A stretch of 44,175 bases of DNA, taken from the NCBI GenBank assembly GCA_020854255.1, contig JADZFV010000474.1:1-44175 (forward strand), written 5' to 3'. The position numbers and the translations under genes are program-made. The DNA comes from Candidatus Melainabacteria bacterium (GTDB lineage: Bacteria > Cyanobacteriota > Vampirovibrionia > Obscuribacterales > Obscuribacteraceae). Positions 34,637 to 43,593 of this stretch are shown piece by piece. The notes beneath the pieces were generated by a model that worked only from the letters and a program-made list of their open reading frames with translations, was not told the DNA's origin and searched no databases. Numbering within the stretch: position 1 is the stretch's first letter; every line of letters begins with the position of its first letter.

Positions 34637-35644
34637 ATGGTCACTCGATTACGCAATCTCAATTCAATGCCTGTCGAAGCTCTAAAGGTTCGCTCGAGTG
34701 CCGGTTGCGGCAAACGTACGGCCTGTGTATTCGTGCTTTTCGTATTTTTTTCCAGTCAGGTGTTTTCTCAGTCTCTGGCTTACCCGGGGCAAAAAAGCAC
34801 CGCCTCTTGCCTTTCTCTCGATTTGAAAAAAATCGATGAGCTGGCCGAAGCGCGCAGTTTTTACAAAGCGCGCAAGATCTTGGAACCCTTACTGGAAGCT
34901 CATCCTAAAGATCCGCAAGTGCATACGTCTGCCGGGCGTCTCTTTGCGAAAATGGGTTTATTGCCACGTGCAATTGATGAATACGAAAGCGTCATCGCCC
35001 TGGAGCCGGCAAATGTTTCCGCTTATATCGAATTGTCCAGAGCTTACTTGGCGCGTGAAGACTCCAACCACGCGATGATTTACGCACGCCAGGCCCTGAA
35101 ATATAATCCCAAATCCGCTGAAGCCCGCCTTTTATTAGTGCGGATTCTCATGGCGAAGAGTTTGCTTTTGGAAGCGGAACAGGAATTGCAAAGACTGCTG
35201 CGCGGCGACCCGAACGATGCTCAGGTGCATTTCATGGCCGCCAATATTTACCGGGAGCGAGGCCAGGGCGCGCTTGCTCTCGGGCATGTCGAGAAGGCGA
35301 TTCAGTTGGATCCAGAAAAGCACGATTGGCTTCTGGAGAAAAGCGATATTTGCATACTTCTCAATCGATATGACGATGCTAAATCTTCTTTGGAAAGACT
35401 TCTCCAGTACGAACCAGACTCTGTCGAAGGGCTCAACAGGCTGGCGCGCGTCAAGGAAAATTCTTTGAGGGACTACGACGGTGCGATGGACTGCTACCGG
35501 CGCGTTATCGAGATCGATCCCGATTCCGTTACCGCACTGGCTGGAATCGAGCGATTGAAGGCGAAGAAAAACGATCTGGCGGGCTTATGGAAACACCAGT
35601 TGCGCACCAGTTTATCGAAGCTGATAAATAGGACCAAGAACTAG
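34637..35644 (+). CDS. Secreted or membrane-anchored TPR protein
   Basis: 335 residues from the ATG at 34637. The start is uncertain: a TTG at 34628 has GGTGGA at better spacing, an ATG at 34667 is also possible, and an ATG at 34583 lies before the predicted promoter. A hydrophobic segment (about residues 31-49, CVFVLFVFFSSQVFSQSLA) is a signal peptide or anchor. The remainder is a chain of about six to seven TPRs (for example AGRLFAKMGLLPRAIDEYES, then ALEPANVSAYIELSRAYLA, and GALALGHVEKAIQLDPEKHD). Such proteins often serve as assembly platforms, for instance PilF/TadD-like lipoproteins in pilus systems. Divergent with the TadG-like gene, only 80 bases apart, which supports a shared role. 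Confidence 0.75.
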   Translation: MVTRLRNLNSMPVEALKVRSSAGCGKRTACVFVLFVFFSSQVFSQSLAYPGQKSTASCLSLDLKKIDELAEARSFYKARKILEPLLEAHPKDPQVHTSAGRLFAKMGLLPRAIDEYESVIALEPANVSAYIELSRAYLAREDSNHAMIYARQALKYNPKSAEARLLLVRILMAKSLLLEAEQELQRLLRGDPNDAQVHFMAANIYRERGQGALALGHVEKAIQLDPEKHDWLLEKSDICILLNRYDDAKSSLERLLQYEPDSVEGLNRLARVKENSLRDYDGAMDCYRRVIEIDPDSVTALAGIERLKAKKNDLAGLWKHQLRTSLSKLINRTKN

Positions 35645-35682
35645 ACTGACCTTGTGGCACGACGCTGTCATTGGCGATTCCT

Positions 35683-35753
35683 GGAGCGCCGGCATCTTGC
35701 CGGCTTCTACACCGCGCAGACCTGTATTGTTGCCGCCAGGATGGCGGCGCTCC
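35683..35753. repeat. Composite palindrome: outer stem enclosing two hairpins
   Basis: GGAGCGC (35683-35689) pairs with GCGCTCC (35747-35753). Inside lie GCCGGCA-TCT-TGCCGGC (35688-35704) and GCCGCCA-GGA-TGGCGGC (35732-35748). The single strand could fold into a three-way junction, or into the two inner hairpins. A half-copy of the dispersed palindrome (GACGC-CGT-GCGTC) follows at 35789-35801. Confidence 0.75.
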
Positions 35754-35833
35754 TGAAATGTTTCTGCCGTCACTAAGTGAACAGCATTGACGCCGTGCGT
35801 CGCCCTTATGGTCTCGTCTGGGAGAACGCCAAA

Positions 35834-37165
35834 CTACGTGCTGCGTGTGAGTACTCTCTTTGGACCATGGATCGGATCTTCGATGACGATCGTTTGATCG
35901 CGCTGAGGTCCGACACTGACAATAGCAATTGAAACATCAAGTTCGTCAGCCAGGAAGTCGAGATATTTGCGCGCTTCGACCGGGAGATCCTTGTAGCCGC
36001 GGCAATCGCTGGTGGATTTTTTCCAACCTTTGAAAGTTTCGTAAATCGGCTCCATGTTTTTGAAAGAGCTGCCGATCGATGGAAGTTCATCGAATGTTTC
36101 GCCTGTGACTCTGTCTTTGTAGGCGTTGCAAACCTTGATTTCATCGAATTCGTCGAGAACGTCCAGCTTGGTGATCGCCAGGCAATCGAGCCCGTTGATT
36201 CTCACTGAATAGCGCCCAAGCACTGCGTCGAACCAACCGCAACGGCGCGGGCGGCCTGTAGTGACGCCGACTTCCGCCCATGCTTTGCCGATTTGTCTGA
36301 GCATATCGCCGACTTCACCGTCTTGTTCGGTCGGGAAAGGACCTTCACCGACGCGGGTCATGTACGCTTTGGAGACACCTATAACTCTGTCGATGATAGT
36401 CGGTCCGATACCGGCGCCGATGCAGGCACCGCCTGCTGTCGGACTGGAGCTGGTCACATAAGGATAGCTGCCGTGATCGAGATCGAGCAGTGTGCCTTGA
36501 GCGCCTTCAAACAAGATGTTTTTCTTTTGTCCAACCGAGTTGAAGATTACAGCGGCAGTGTCGGAAACATACTTAGCCATGCGCTTTCCGTAATCTGCGT
36601 ATTGCTTGAATACGTCTTCAACTTTGAGCGGCGGTAAATTGTACAAACGTTCCAAAATAACGTTTTTTCTCGGAATCATCCATTCGAGTTTCGACCTGAG
36701 AACCTTCTCGTCAAGCAAGTCTTCGACACGAATGCCGGAGCGAGCGCACTTGTCCGCGTAGGTCGGTCCGATACCACGCTTGGTGGTACCGATTTTTTGA
36801 TCTCCGCGCGAATCTTCTTCCGCCGCATCGATCATCAAGTGATAAGGCATGGTCACATGCGCTGTGGTCGAGACTCTCAGATTGTCGGTATTGATGTCGC
36901 CGCGTGCTGCCAGTGCATCGATTTCCGCAAGAAAACGCTCCGGATCGATGACCATTCCAGGTCCCAGAATGCAGGTCTTCTGATAGAGCACACCCGATGG
37001 AATCAAGTGAAACTTGTATGTCTCGCCGTCGACAACTACGGTGTGCCCGGCATTGCAACCGCCCTGATAGCGGACCACCACATCGGCGTTCTTAGCGAGG
37101 AGGTCGGTTACTTTAGCCTTACCTTCATCTCCGAACTGGGCACCTACAACTACAACGTTAGCCAA
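35834..37165 (-). CDS. purA: Adenylosuccinate synthetase
   Basis: 443 residues. It joins IMP and aspartate with GTP to form adenylosuccinate, the first committed step to AMP. The start is TTG at 37165 with GAGAGG eight bases upstream, matching the family N-terminus ([15 protein letters not shown]). The loop GDEGKAK (12-18) has Ala where GDEGKGK is usual. GCNAGHT carries the catalytic His, [14 protein letters not shown] and [18 protein letters not shown] are typical, and [16 protein letters not shown] is the IMP loop. A near-consensus promoter lies 120 bases upstream. Confidence 0.97.
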   Translation of the reverse strand: MANVVVVGAQFGDEGKAKVTDLLAKNADVVVRYQGGCNAGHTVVVDGETYKFHLIPSGVLYQKTCILGPGMVIDPERFLAEIDALAARGDINTDNLRVSTTAHVTMPYHLMIDAAEEDSRGDQKIGTTKRGIGPTYADKCARSGIRVEDLLDEKVLRSKLEWMIPRKNVILERLYNLPPLKVEDVFKQYADYGKRMAKYVSDTAAVIFNSVGQKKNILFEGAQGTLLDLDHGSYPYVTSSSPTAGGACIGAGIGPTIIDRVIGVSKAYMTRVGEGPFPTEQDGEVGDMLRQIGKAWAEVGVTTGRPRRCGWFDAVLGRYSVRINGLDCLAITKLDVLDEFDEIKVCNAYKDRVTGETFDELPSIGSSFKNMEPIYETFKGWKKSTSDCRGYKDLPVEARKYLDFLADELDVSIAIVSVGPQRDQTIVIEDPIHGPKRVLTRST

Positions 37166-37208
37166 GGGTCTCGCCTCTCAAAATAGTGTGAAAACACGAC
37201 GAATAGCG

Positions 37209-37223
37209 CCCCGCGAAGGGGCT
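37209..37223 (-). promoter_or_regulatory. Stable hairpin in the purA leader
   Basis: On the transcript, GCCCC-UUCGC-GGGGC, followed closer to the start by a second short hairpin (GUGU-UUUC-ACAC, 37188-37199) just before the ribosome site. There is no T-run. I see no match to the purine riboswitch core. It could affect mRNA stability or initiation. Confidence 0.4.
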
Positions 37224-37283
37224 TTAGTCACTGCGGGAGGGCCCTTAACGCTTCACATGGGCAGCCGCTTTTTGACCTCAGAT

Positions 37284-37312
37284 AGTCTAAGACACTCGCC
37301 AAGAGCTGTCAA
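37284..37312 (-). promoter_or_regulatory. Sigma-70 type promoter of purA
   Basis: On the minus strand, TTGACA (37307-37312), exactly 17 bases, TAGACT (37284-37289). Transcription would start near 37277, giving a leader of about 110 bases that contains two hairpins. Confidence 0.7.
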
Positions 37313-37445
37313 ACTCTTGATTGCGCATGCGAAGTTAAGTATTTCTTCTGTGCCGATTTCAGGCTGGAAAGGTCACTGTTGCCACATCCTAGTACACTTT
37401 CATAGAGCTTGGTTTCCCGTATTTGTTTATCCGATTTTTTTGGAA

Positions 37446-38507
37446 ATGCCCACAGATTCGCCTCAGGCAAGCATATTCGATAGGCATCTTGCTTCAAGAC
37501 AGAAGCTGGCTGTAGAACTTTTGGCCGGCGCCATTGCCAAAGGTAGATTGGCAAATGCTTATCTTTTGACAGGCAGGATCCTAGACGACAAATGGCAAAT
37601 AGCCAAGCAAATGGCGGCTTTTTTCAATTGCGAGCGCACTCGAGAGTACTGGCAAAAACTGCAGCCGCCTCAAAATTTGCTTGGTCTGGCCGTCGGTGGC
37701 GATGCTTTCAAAACGTCTCAACCGACCTTTTCTATGCCTGCAGATCGTTCTTGCCTTTGCAGGGCTTTGTCCGGCGATCCGGTCAATATGTGCCGCGATT
37801 GCCGCTGGATTCAAGAAGACGCGCACCCTGAGTGTCTCTACAAATTGGGTCCGGCGGCAAGCACCGCATCACGAAAAATTTCAGTCGAAAGTGCGCGGGC
37901 GATGACTGAAACTCTTGCTCGCACGAGTTCTGCCTTTCGCATTGTCATTGTCGAAGATGCCGCCCAGGACGTTTTTCACAGACCCTCTGCCAATGCGCTT
38001 TTGAAGACGCTTGAAGAACCGCCGGAGCATACGATGTTTTTCTTGTTTGCAGAAAATGCAGAGGCTGTGCTACCAACTGTGGTGAGCCGCAGTCAGATAG
38101 TGCCGGTTCCTCAAATTCCTTTTTCCGATGGAGAGCCGCCTGAGCTGCCGCCTTTGTCCTTTCATATGGCAATCAAGGATAGCGGGTGCCGGCGCCCGCG
38201 CGCATATTTGTCTGCGCTCGATTTTTCGCAGGCAGTTTTGAAAGCGGCAGATTCTCTTGTTGATGACGATGATAATGTTAGGGTTGCCATTGCCAAAGTC
38301 GTTGATTTTGTGCTGAAACAGGAGTATGAGCGCCTGAAGTTGCGCGCATTTGAATCATTGAACGAAAGCAAATATCTGGCCGATCTCTTGGAATTGGGTG
38401 AAGAAACAAAAGCGAGAGTCGATCACTATGTCAATACAAAGGCAGCGCTGGAGAGCTTCTCCATTGCCTGGGCACGGCTGGCTCAGAACGCCCAGGTTTT
38501 AGATTGA
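37446..38507 (+). CDS. holB: DNA polymerase III delta-prime subunit
   Basis: 353 residues from the ATG at 37446; the frame runs upstream to 37188 through the purA promoter region without credible starts. HolB is a structural part of the clamp loader. The zinc module is Cys103, Cys105, Cys116, Cys119 (CLC and CRDC). The nucleotide loop is degenerate (TGRILDDKW instead of GxxGxGK), as expected for delta-prime, which does not hydrolyse ATP. NALLKTLEEPPEHTMFFLF and LPTVVSRSQIV are classic clamp-loader motifs. The zinc insertion is longer than usual (about 65-120). There is no good ribosome site before this ATG. Confidence 0.9.
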   Translation: MPTDSPQASIFDRHLASRQKLAVELLAGAIAKGRLANAYLLTGRILDDKWQIAKQMAAFFNCERTREYWQKLQPPQNLLGLAVGGDAFKTSQPTFSMPADRSCLCRALSGDPVNMCRDCRWIQEDAHPECLYKLGPAASTASRKISVESARAMTETLARTSSAFRIVIVEDAAQDVFHRPSANALLKTLEEPPEHTMFFLFAENAEAVLPTVVSRSQIVPVPQIPFSDGEPPELPPLSFHMAIKDSGCRRPRAYLSALDFSQAVLKAADSLVDDDDNVRVAIAKVVDFVLKQEYERLKLRAFESLNESKYLADLLELGEETKARVDHYVNTKAALESFSIAWARLAQNAQVLD

Positions 38508-38517
38508 TTGTTTTGGC

Positions 38518-38533
38518 AGGGGGATGCGCCCCT
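38518..38533. terminator. Short hairpin between convergent holB and dnaJ-type genes
   Basis: AGGGG-GATGCG-CCCCT in the 31-base gap, preceded by TTGTTTTGGC. It resembles a half-copy of the dispersed palindrome and may act as a two-way terminator, though without a clear T-run. Confidence 0.35.
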
Positions 38534-38538
38534 TCAGA

Positions 38539-39513
38539 TCAGGACTTCTTGTGATTGCCTGAGTCTCTTTCGAGCTTGGCCAATTCCGTGTAGAGTTCTC
38601 TTTCCCGGTCGGAAATCTCAGTCGGAATCATGATTTTGGTTCGCACGAGAATGTCGCCGCGGGCTGTATCTTTTAATTTTGGCAGCCCTCGCCCACGCAG
38701 TCTGAGCATGCGACCGCTTTGAGTTCCTGCTGGGATGCGGATTTTGACCGGACCTTCCAGCGTGGGGACCGATGTTTCCGTTCCCACCACTGCCTGTGCG
38801 GGAGTGATGTTGACATTGCAGACCAGGTTGTCGCCTTCCATTGTGAATTCATCATGCGGTTTAATTTTCACTTTTAGATAGAGATCGCCTGCAGTAGGGC
38901 TGACCGGTGACTTTGCACCTTCGCCGGGCACGCGAATTTTGGAGCCCTGGCGGACTCCTGCCGGAATCTTTACTTCAAGAGTCTTGGTTTTTACTTGCGG
39001 ACCACTGATTTGCAGCGTGCGGACCGTGCCTTTTGCCACTTCCTCCAGGGTAAGCTCAATTTCCGCTTCCTGGTCGAGCGGGCTGCGGCCTGTCTGTCCA
39101 GATCCGCCCGGGCGCTCACGCGGCCTGCCCGGACCGCCCGGTTGGGTGCGTTGACCGCCTTCTTGACCGAAGGCCTGCCCGAAAATTGCTTCGAAAAAGT
39201 CTGAAAAAGGAGAGCCTTTGCCGGCCAGACCGCCAAAATCAAAATCGAAATTGCTGAAATCGGGTGGTGGGCGGAATTGCTCGCCTTGTTTCCAGTTGGA
39301 GCCGAGCTGGTCGTAACGCTTTCTTTTCTCCGGGTCTTTTAGAACTTCATAAGCTTCGGCAATCTCTTTGAACTTTTCCTCCGAAGCCTTATTTCCAGCA
39401 TTTGTATCCGGGTGGTATTGACGAGCCAGCTTTCTGTATGAAGCCTTGATCTCCTTATCTGTGGCGCTGCGCGGCACATTGAGAATCTGATAGTAATCCT
39501 TGTACTTGACCAA
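38539..39513 (-). CDS. DnaJ-type co-chaperone without zinc finger (CbpA-like)
   Basis: 324 residues, TTG start at 39513 with GGGGAT upstream. It stimulates DnaK ATPase and delivers substrates. The J domain (3-70) has the HPD tripeptide (34-36). A Gly/Phe then Gly/Pro/Arg-rich linker (85-147) lacks the four CxxCxGxG zinc motifs, as in CbpA and type B DnaJ proteins. The two C-terminal beta domains follow (about 148-310; [18 protein letters not shown] and [20 protein letters not shown]). Confidence 0.93.
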   Translation of the reverse strand: MVKYKDYYQILNVPRSATDKEIKASYRKLARQYHPDTNAGNKASEEKFKEIAEAYEVLKDPEKRKRYDQLGSNWKQGEQFRPPPDFSNFDFDFGGLAGKGSPFSDFFEAIFGQAFGQEGGQRTQPGGPGRPRERPGGSGQTGRSPLDQEAEIELTLEEVAKGTVRTLQISGPQVKTKTLEVKIPAGVRQGSKIRVPGEGAKSPVSPTAGDLYLKVKIKPHDEFTMEGDNLVCNVNITPAQAVVGTETSVPTLEGPVKIRIPAGTQSGRMLRLRGRGLPKLKDTARGDILVRTKIMIPTEISDRERELYTELAKLERDSGNHKKS

Positions 39514-39690
39514 GTTATTTAAATCCCCGATTGCTTGCGTTTGCTGAACGCTATTTTAGGTCTTTTCGGCACTTCAGATCTCTTGTGAATCCCTACCTTA
39601 TTGTAAGGCTCTGCCAATGCAAGGCGCCCGCCCTTTTGATACGATACCAAATTCATGACGCTTAGCCTTGAGGCGACGGGAGCTTCTCAA

Positions 39691-40821
39691 ATGGTCAAAC
39701 AACTTCTGCACAAAGCGATTGCCGGCGGCAGGCTGGATTTTGCCGAGGGTGTGGAGCTCTTTAACGAAGCTTCCCTGATGGATCTCGGCTACGCGGCAAA
39801 CGTTGTGAGAAGGCGCTTTCATCCTGATGACCAGCCCATTACCTATGTCATCGATCGCAATGTCAATTACACTAATGTTTGCGACGCCTATTGCACTTTC
39901 TGCGCTTTCTATGCGCCACCGGGCTCAGAAAAAGGCTATGTTTTGCCGTACCAAACCATAAAAGAGAAAGTAACCGAGCTGATTGAATTAGGCGGAACGC
40001 AGCTTTTGTTGCAGGGTGGACACAATCCCGAATTGGGCATCGAATATTACGAAGAGCTTCTCAGCCGCTTAAGAGCCGACTTTCCGACGTTGACACTGCA
40101 CGCTTTGTCGCCTTCCGAGATCGACCATATTACCAGGACCAGCAGCCTCAGCCTGGAAGATACCTTAAAGAGGCTCGTTGCCGCCGGGCTGACGTCTATA
40201 CCGGGCGGGGGTGCAGAAGTGCTTACCGCGCGGGTCAAGAAGATTATCAGTCCATTGAAAATTCCGGCCAGCCGCTGGTTGGAGGTCATGGAGGCGGCGC
40301 ACACGATGGGTATTCGCACGTCAGCTACCATGATGTACGGCTCGGTCGACACTATTGAAGATCGCATCGAACACATGATCAAACTGCGCGAATTGCAAGA
40401 CAGGGCAGAGGGATTTACGTCTTTTATTCCCTGGAGCTTCCAGCCGGGTGAAACGCCGCTGGGCAAAAAGGTGAAAAACTTGACCACCGCAACTGAATAT
40501 TTGCGCATGGTCGCCTTGGCGCGATTGATGCTCGACAATATTTGCAATATCCAGTCTTCATGGGTTACTCAGGGAGCTGGCTTGGGTCAGACCGCCTTCG
40601 CATTTGGTGCCAACGATTTCGGAGGCACGATGATGGAAGAAAATGTCGTCTCGGCCGCTGGTACCAGATGTGATATCACACTCGATGAGATGATCCGCTG
40701 TATTCATTCGGCCGGATTTGACGCGGCACAGCGAGATACGCAATACAACATTCTCAGAATTCACCCGCGCCAGAGTGCTCGCGTGCACGACACTCTTTCA
40801 TTGGCCGGCGCCGCGGTTTAG
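39691..40821 (+). CDS. mqnC: Cyclic dehypoxanthine futalosine synthase (radical SAM)
   Basis: 376 residues from the ATG at 39691 (GGGAG eight bases upstream; an ATG at 39655 lacks a site). MqnC cyclises dehypoxanthine futalosine in the futalosine route to menaquinone. The iron-sulfur motif is CDAYCTFC (Cys64, Cys68, Cys71). Typical blocks: YVIDRNVNYTNVCDAYC, QLLLQGGHNPELGIEYYEEL, SIPGGGAEVL, TSATMMYGSVDT, FIPWSFQPGETPLG. The related CofH and MqnE are less likely given these motifs. No other mqn gene is in the window. The organism is predicted to use menaquinone. Confidence 0.92.
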   Translation: MVKQLLHKAIAGGRLDFAEGVELFNEASLMDLGYAANVVRRRFHPDDQPITYVIDRNVNYTNVCDAYCTFCAFYAPPGSEKGYVLPYQTIKEKVTELIELGGTQLLLQGGHNPELGIEYYEELLSRLRADFPTLTLHALSPSEIDHITRTSSLSLEDTLKRLVAAGLTSIPGGGAEVLTARVKKIISPLKIPASRWLEVMEAAHTMGIRTSATMMYGSVDTIEDRIEHMIKLRELQDRAEGFTSFIPWSFQPGETPLGKKVKNLTTATEYLRMVALARLMLDNICNIQSSWVTQGAGLGQTAFAFGANDFGGTMMEENVVSAAGTRCDITLDEMIRCIHSAGFDAAQRDTQYNILRIHPRQSARVHDTLSLAGAAV

Positions 40822-40870
40822 TGATTATGCGTCCGTCGCAAAGCTAAGTAATACCATATTCGGTGCGGAG

Positions 40871-41044
40871 CTCCGGCCGCCTTTCAGCGGGCCGGAGTAT
40901 TACCGGATTGAAGCCCCAGATCGTCCGGGGCAGGGGTGAATAAAGCGAGTTGGACAAATCCGCCTTTGTTGTAGGCGGCATACACTTCACGCACACTTCA
41001 CATAGCTCTTATTTTTCAGGTCTCTGCTATACAAGTAATAGCAG
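40871..41044. other. Array of four hairpins in a 297-base gap
   Basis: CTCCGGCC/GGCCGGAG (40871-40897), GCCCC/GGGGC (40913-40931), CCGCC/GGCGG (40960-40978) and CTGCTAT/ATAGCAG (41024-41044), all with perfect arms. None is followed by a long T-run. It lies between mqnC and the tadE-like gene, both on the plus strand. It could be a structured leader, a small RNA or a run of mobile palindromes. No protein-coding frame fits the gap 40822-41118. Confidence 0.5.
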
Positions 41045-41118
41045 TTTAATGGTTAATGATGGCGGGCATATTTTCGTAAGCGGGAACTCGTGAAGATGGC
41101 GTGCTCGAGGATAAAACA

Positions 41119-41637
41119 GTGATAGCTTTCAAGAGAAGAGGGCAGTCGATAGTTGAATTGTGCGTGGGGCTCATGGTTCTTGTCCCGATCGTGCTTCTGG
41201 TTTTCGACCTTGCCGTCATTGTGATGGCAGTGCAGGTCAATGACTCCACTTGCCGCGAAGCTGCCCGCGTTGCAGCCTCTGGCAATCTTGGCGATCTTGG
41301 TCCTCCAAAGAGCTTGCCTCTGAATGGCTCTGACATCTACAAACGCGCCGACGCGGTTGTGAAAAGAGCCAATACACAGTCGGCAGGCATATTGTCCAAT
41401 TTCCAGTTGCTGTCGGTGACAACCAACCCTCCGGAAGCGTCAATTGCGGCAACCATTACCAGTTTGGGCACCACAGGCGGGCCGGTCACTGGCACAGTGA
41501 CGGTGGTGACGACCGTGGAAGTGCGACCATTTCTGGTCAAATACGCTTACAGCGGTGGAGCGCCACTTGTATTCCAGTCGGGACAAAGCTTTCCGTTTAC
41601 ATACGTCGTGCCCAACAGCTCCGTTCTCGGTCCGTGA
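41119..41637 (+). CDS. TadE-like pilus/envelope protein
   Basis: 172 residues from the GTG at 41119 (GAGGA eight bases upstream), which gives a normal TadE start: MIAFKRRGQSIVELCVGLMV. The RRGQSxVE motif and following membrane helix (about 14-36) are the TadE hallmark; TadE is a pseudopilin-like minor component of Flp/Tad pili. The C-terminal part is predicted beta-rich and outside the membrane, with Gly/Thr-rich segments. No prepilin peptidase, TadA or Flp gene is nearby, so this is an orphan copy. A GTG at 41101 would add six residues. Confidence 0.85.
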   Translation: MIAFKRRGQSIVELCVGLMVLVPIVLLVFDLAVIVMAVQVNDSTCREAARVAASGNLGDLGPPKSLPLNGSDIYKRADAVVKRANTQSAGILSNFQLLSVTTNPPEASIAATITSLGTTGGPVTGTVTVVTTVEVRPFLVKYAYSGGAPLVFQSGQSFPFTYVVPNSSVLGP

Positions 41638-41647
41638 CCCGGACTTC

Positions 41648-41678
41648 AAAACAAAAAGGGGCGCCTGCATTGGCGCCC
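41648..41678 (-). terminator. Strong terminator of the rplK-rplA operon
   Basis: On the minus strand, GGGCGCC-AATGCA-GGCGCCC is followed by CTTTTTGTTTTG. The plus-strand side has a weaker T-run, so it may also serve the tadE-like gene. It sits 42 bases after the rplA stop. Confidence 0.85.
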
Positions 41679-41720
41679 GTCTTTGCACTTGATTGACTTA
41701 CCGGTTTGCCGGCTGGCTTT

Positions 41721-42443
41721 TTAAGCAGCCAGGTATTTGCCCAGTGTTTGCAACGCGTTTACGTCCAGCTTGACTCCAGGACCCATTGTCGAGCTCAGGT
41801 AAACAGCTTTGATGTAGGTGCCTTTTACCGAAGCTGGCTTGACCTTATTGATGGTGTCGACAACGGCTGCCAGGTTCTTCAAGAGCTTGGTCTCGTCAAA
41901 TGACAGTTTGCCGATAGCCATTTGCACAAGACCGCCGTCTTTTTCAGCGCGGAAAGAAACCTTACCGGCTTTCAATTCTTTGATGGTTTTGGCGATGTCG
42001 AAGGTGACGGTTCCGTCTTTCGGGTTGGGCATCAAGCCGCGCGGTCCGAGGATTTTACCCATCTTGGAGAGCATGAGCATGGCATCGGGAGTGGCAACGA
42101 GCTTATCGAATTCCATGAAGCCTTCTCCGATCTTTGCAACCAGGTCATCGGCTCCGACTACGTCAGCACCGGCTTCGGTCGCTTCGGTCAGCTTTTCTCC
42201 TTTGGCAACGACAGCGACTCTGACGTCTTTGCCTGTACCGCCGGGCAGATTGACTGTGGAGCGAATTTGCTGGTCGTTCATCTTGGGGTTGATGCCAAGT
42301 CTGAAATGCACTTCGACCGTGGGATCGAATTTGACGGTTTTTTCGTCCTTCAGAACTTTGAAGGCTTCTTCTGCAGTCAAAGGATTTGGATATTTCTCTT
42401 TGATTGCTTTCAAGTTCTTTTGGCGCTTGGTGAGCTTAGCCAT
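41721..42443 (-). CDS. rplA: 50S ribosomal protein L1
   Basis: 240 residues, normal size. L1 forms the L1 stalk that guides deacylated tRNA out of the E site, and in many bacteria represses its own operon. Typical segments: SKMGKILGPRGLMPNPKDGTV, KAGKVSFRAEKDGGLVQMAIGKLSF, KPASVKGTYIKAVYLSSTMGPG. AAGGA lies nine bases before the ATG. Last gene of the cluster, followed by a strong terminator. Confidence 0.98.
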   Translation of the reverse strand: MAKLTKRQKNLKAIKEKYPNPLTAEEAFKVLKDEKTVKFDPTVEVHFRLGINPKMNDQQIRSTVNLPGGTGKDVRVAVVAKGEKLTEATEAGADVVGADDLVAKIGEGFMEFDKLVATPDAMLMLSKMGKILGPRGLMPNPKDGTVTFDIAKTIKELKAGKVSFRAEKDGGLVQMAIGKLSFDETKLLKNLAAVVDTINKVKPASVKGTYIKAVYLSSTMGPGVKLDVNALQTLGKYLAA

Positions 42444-42470
42444 GATCCGATTTCCTTGTTTTTTAACTTC

Positions 42471-42893
42471 TTACTCTTGGACTGTGATGCCCATATTGCG
42501 GGCGGTGCCTCTGATCATTTGCTCGGCGGCTTCAATGGTTGTGGCATTGAGGTCGGGCATTTTGATCTTGGCGATTTCAGTGATCTTGTCTTTGCTTACG
42601 GAGCCGACTTTGGTCTTGTTCGGGTGCGAAGAACCCTTTTCGACCGAAGCAGCTTTCTTGAGCAGCTCGGAAGCCGGAGGTGTCTTCAAAACGAAGTCGA
42701 ATGAGCGATCTTCGAAAACGGTGATTTCCACCGGAACGATCGTCCCTGCTTTGTCCTGCGTTTTAGCGTTGTATTCCTTGCAGAACTGCATGATGTTGAC
42801 GCCGTGCTGACCCAGAGCGGGACCAATAGGCGGTGCGGGGTTTGCTTTGCCCGCCTGAATTTGCAATTTGATTTTGCCAACAACCTTTTTCAC
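42471..42893 (-). CDS. rplK: 50S ribosomal protein L11
   Basis: 140 residues, normal size, GTG start at 42893. L11 is part of the GTPase-associated centre and is needed for RelA response and for termination. [27 protein letters not shown] is diagnostic, with the C-terminal RNA-binding domain ending [12 protein letters not shown]. It lies 27 bases before rplA and is co-transcribed with it. Confidence 0.98.
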   Translation of the reverse strand: MKKVVGKIKLQIQAGKANPAPPIGPALGQHGVNIMQFCKEYNAKTQDKAGTIVPVEITVFEDRSFDFVLKTPPASELLKKAASVEKGSSHPNKTKVGSVSKDKITEIAKIKMPDLNATTIEAAEQMIRGTARNMGITVQE

Positions 42894-42961
42894 AGCCTAA
42901 GATCCTATATATGTCGAGAATTATTGATTTTATGGCAGATCGGACATCCGATGCATCACTT

Positions 42962-43522
42962 TTAGACTTTAATAACCTGGTTGAACTCCAGTTCTACTGG
43001 GGTCGCGCGACCGAAGATGATGACTGACGCCTTGATTCGCTCGCGTTCGAGGTTGACTTCTGTAACCTCGCCTGTAAAGTCTGCGAACGGTCCGCCCGTA
43101 ATACGAACGTAATCGCCCACCTTGACATCGATGACAGCGGGCTTCTTGCCTTTGACGCCGGTGACGGCCATTTGCCGTCTCAAAATCTTTCTGATCTCTC
43201 CGTCCTGCACTGGGATTGGTTTTTTGCCTGCGCCGACATATTTGGTCACGCCCGGAGCTTCTCTGACAACTCGCCAGGAATCATCGTCGAGGATCATCTC
43301 GACAAAGACATAACCAGGGTACTCGCGCTCTTTCTTCTCAACGCGCTTGCCGTCTTTGACCTTAGTGACCATTTTTTCCGGAACAATGACGCCGAAGATT
43401 CTATCCTGCGCATTCATAGTCAGGATGCGCTTCTCGATGTGCTCCTTCACTTTATTTTCGTGCCCGGATGCAGTTTGCACGGCATACCATCGCCTTTGTC
43501 CGTCACTATTGATGAAAGCCAT
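42962..43522 (-). CDS. nusG: Transcription antitermination factor NusG
   Basis: 186 residues, normal size. NusG binds RNA polymerase and Rho or ribosomal S10. The NGN domain (about 10-110) has WYAVQTASGHENKVKEHIEKR and a YPGYVFVEM motif; the KOW domain (about 125-180) has VKVGDYVRITGGPFADFTGEV. AAGGG lies directly before the ATG. Standard gene order secE-nusG-rplK-rplA. Confidence 0.98.
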   Translation of the reverse strand: MAFINSDGQRRWYAVQTASGHENKVKEHIEKRILTMNAQDRIFGVIVPEKMVTKVKDGKRVEKKEREYPGYVFVEMILDDDSWRVVREAPGVTKYVGAGKKPIPVQDGEIRKILRRQMAVTGVKGKKPAVIDVKVGDYVRITGGPFADFTGEVTEVNLERERIKASVIIFGRATPVELEFNQVIKV

Positions 43523-43593
43523 TGTCCCTTACGTTCCTTTTATTTAAGTCCCAAGCCAGTCTTGTCTATTTACTCAAGATTCTACTCAAGGCT

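Noticed and set aside
41818-42810. 330-codon open frame on the plus strand
   Set aside because: It is antisense to rplA and rplK; serine/threonine-rich composition is the usual shadow of these genes.
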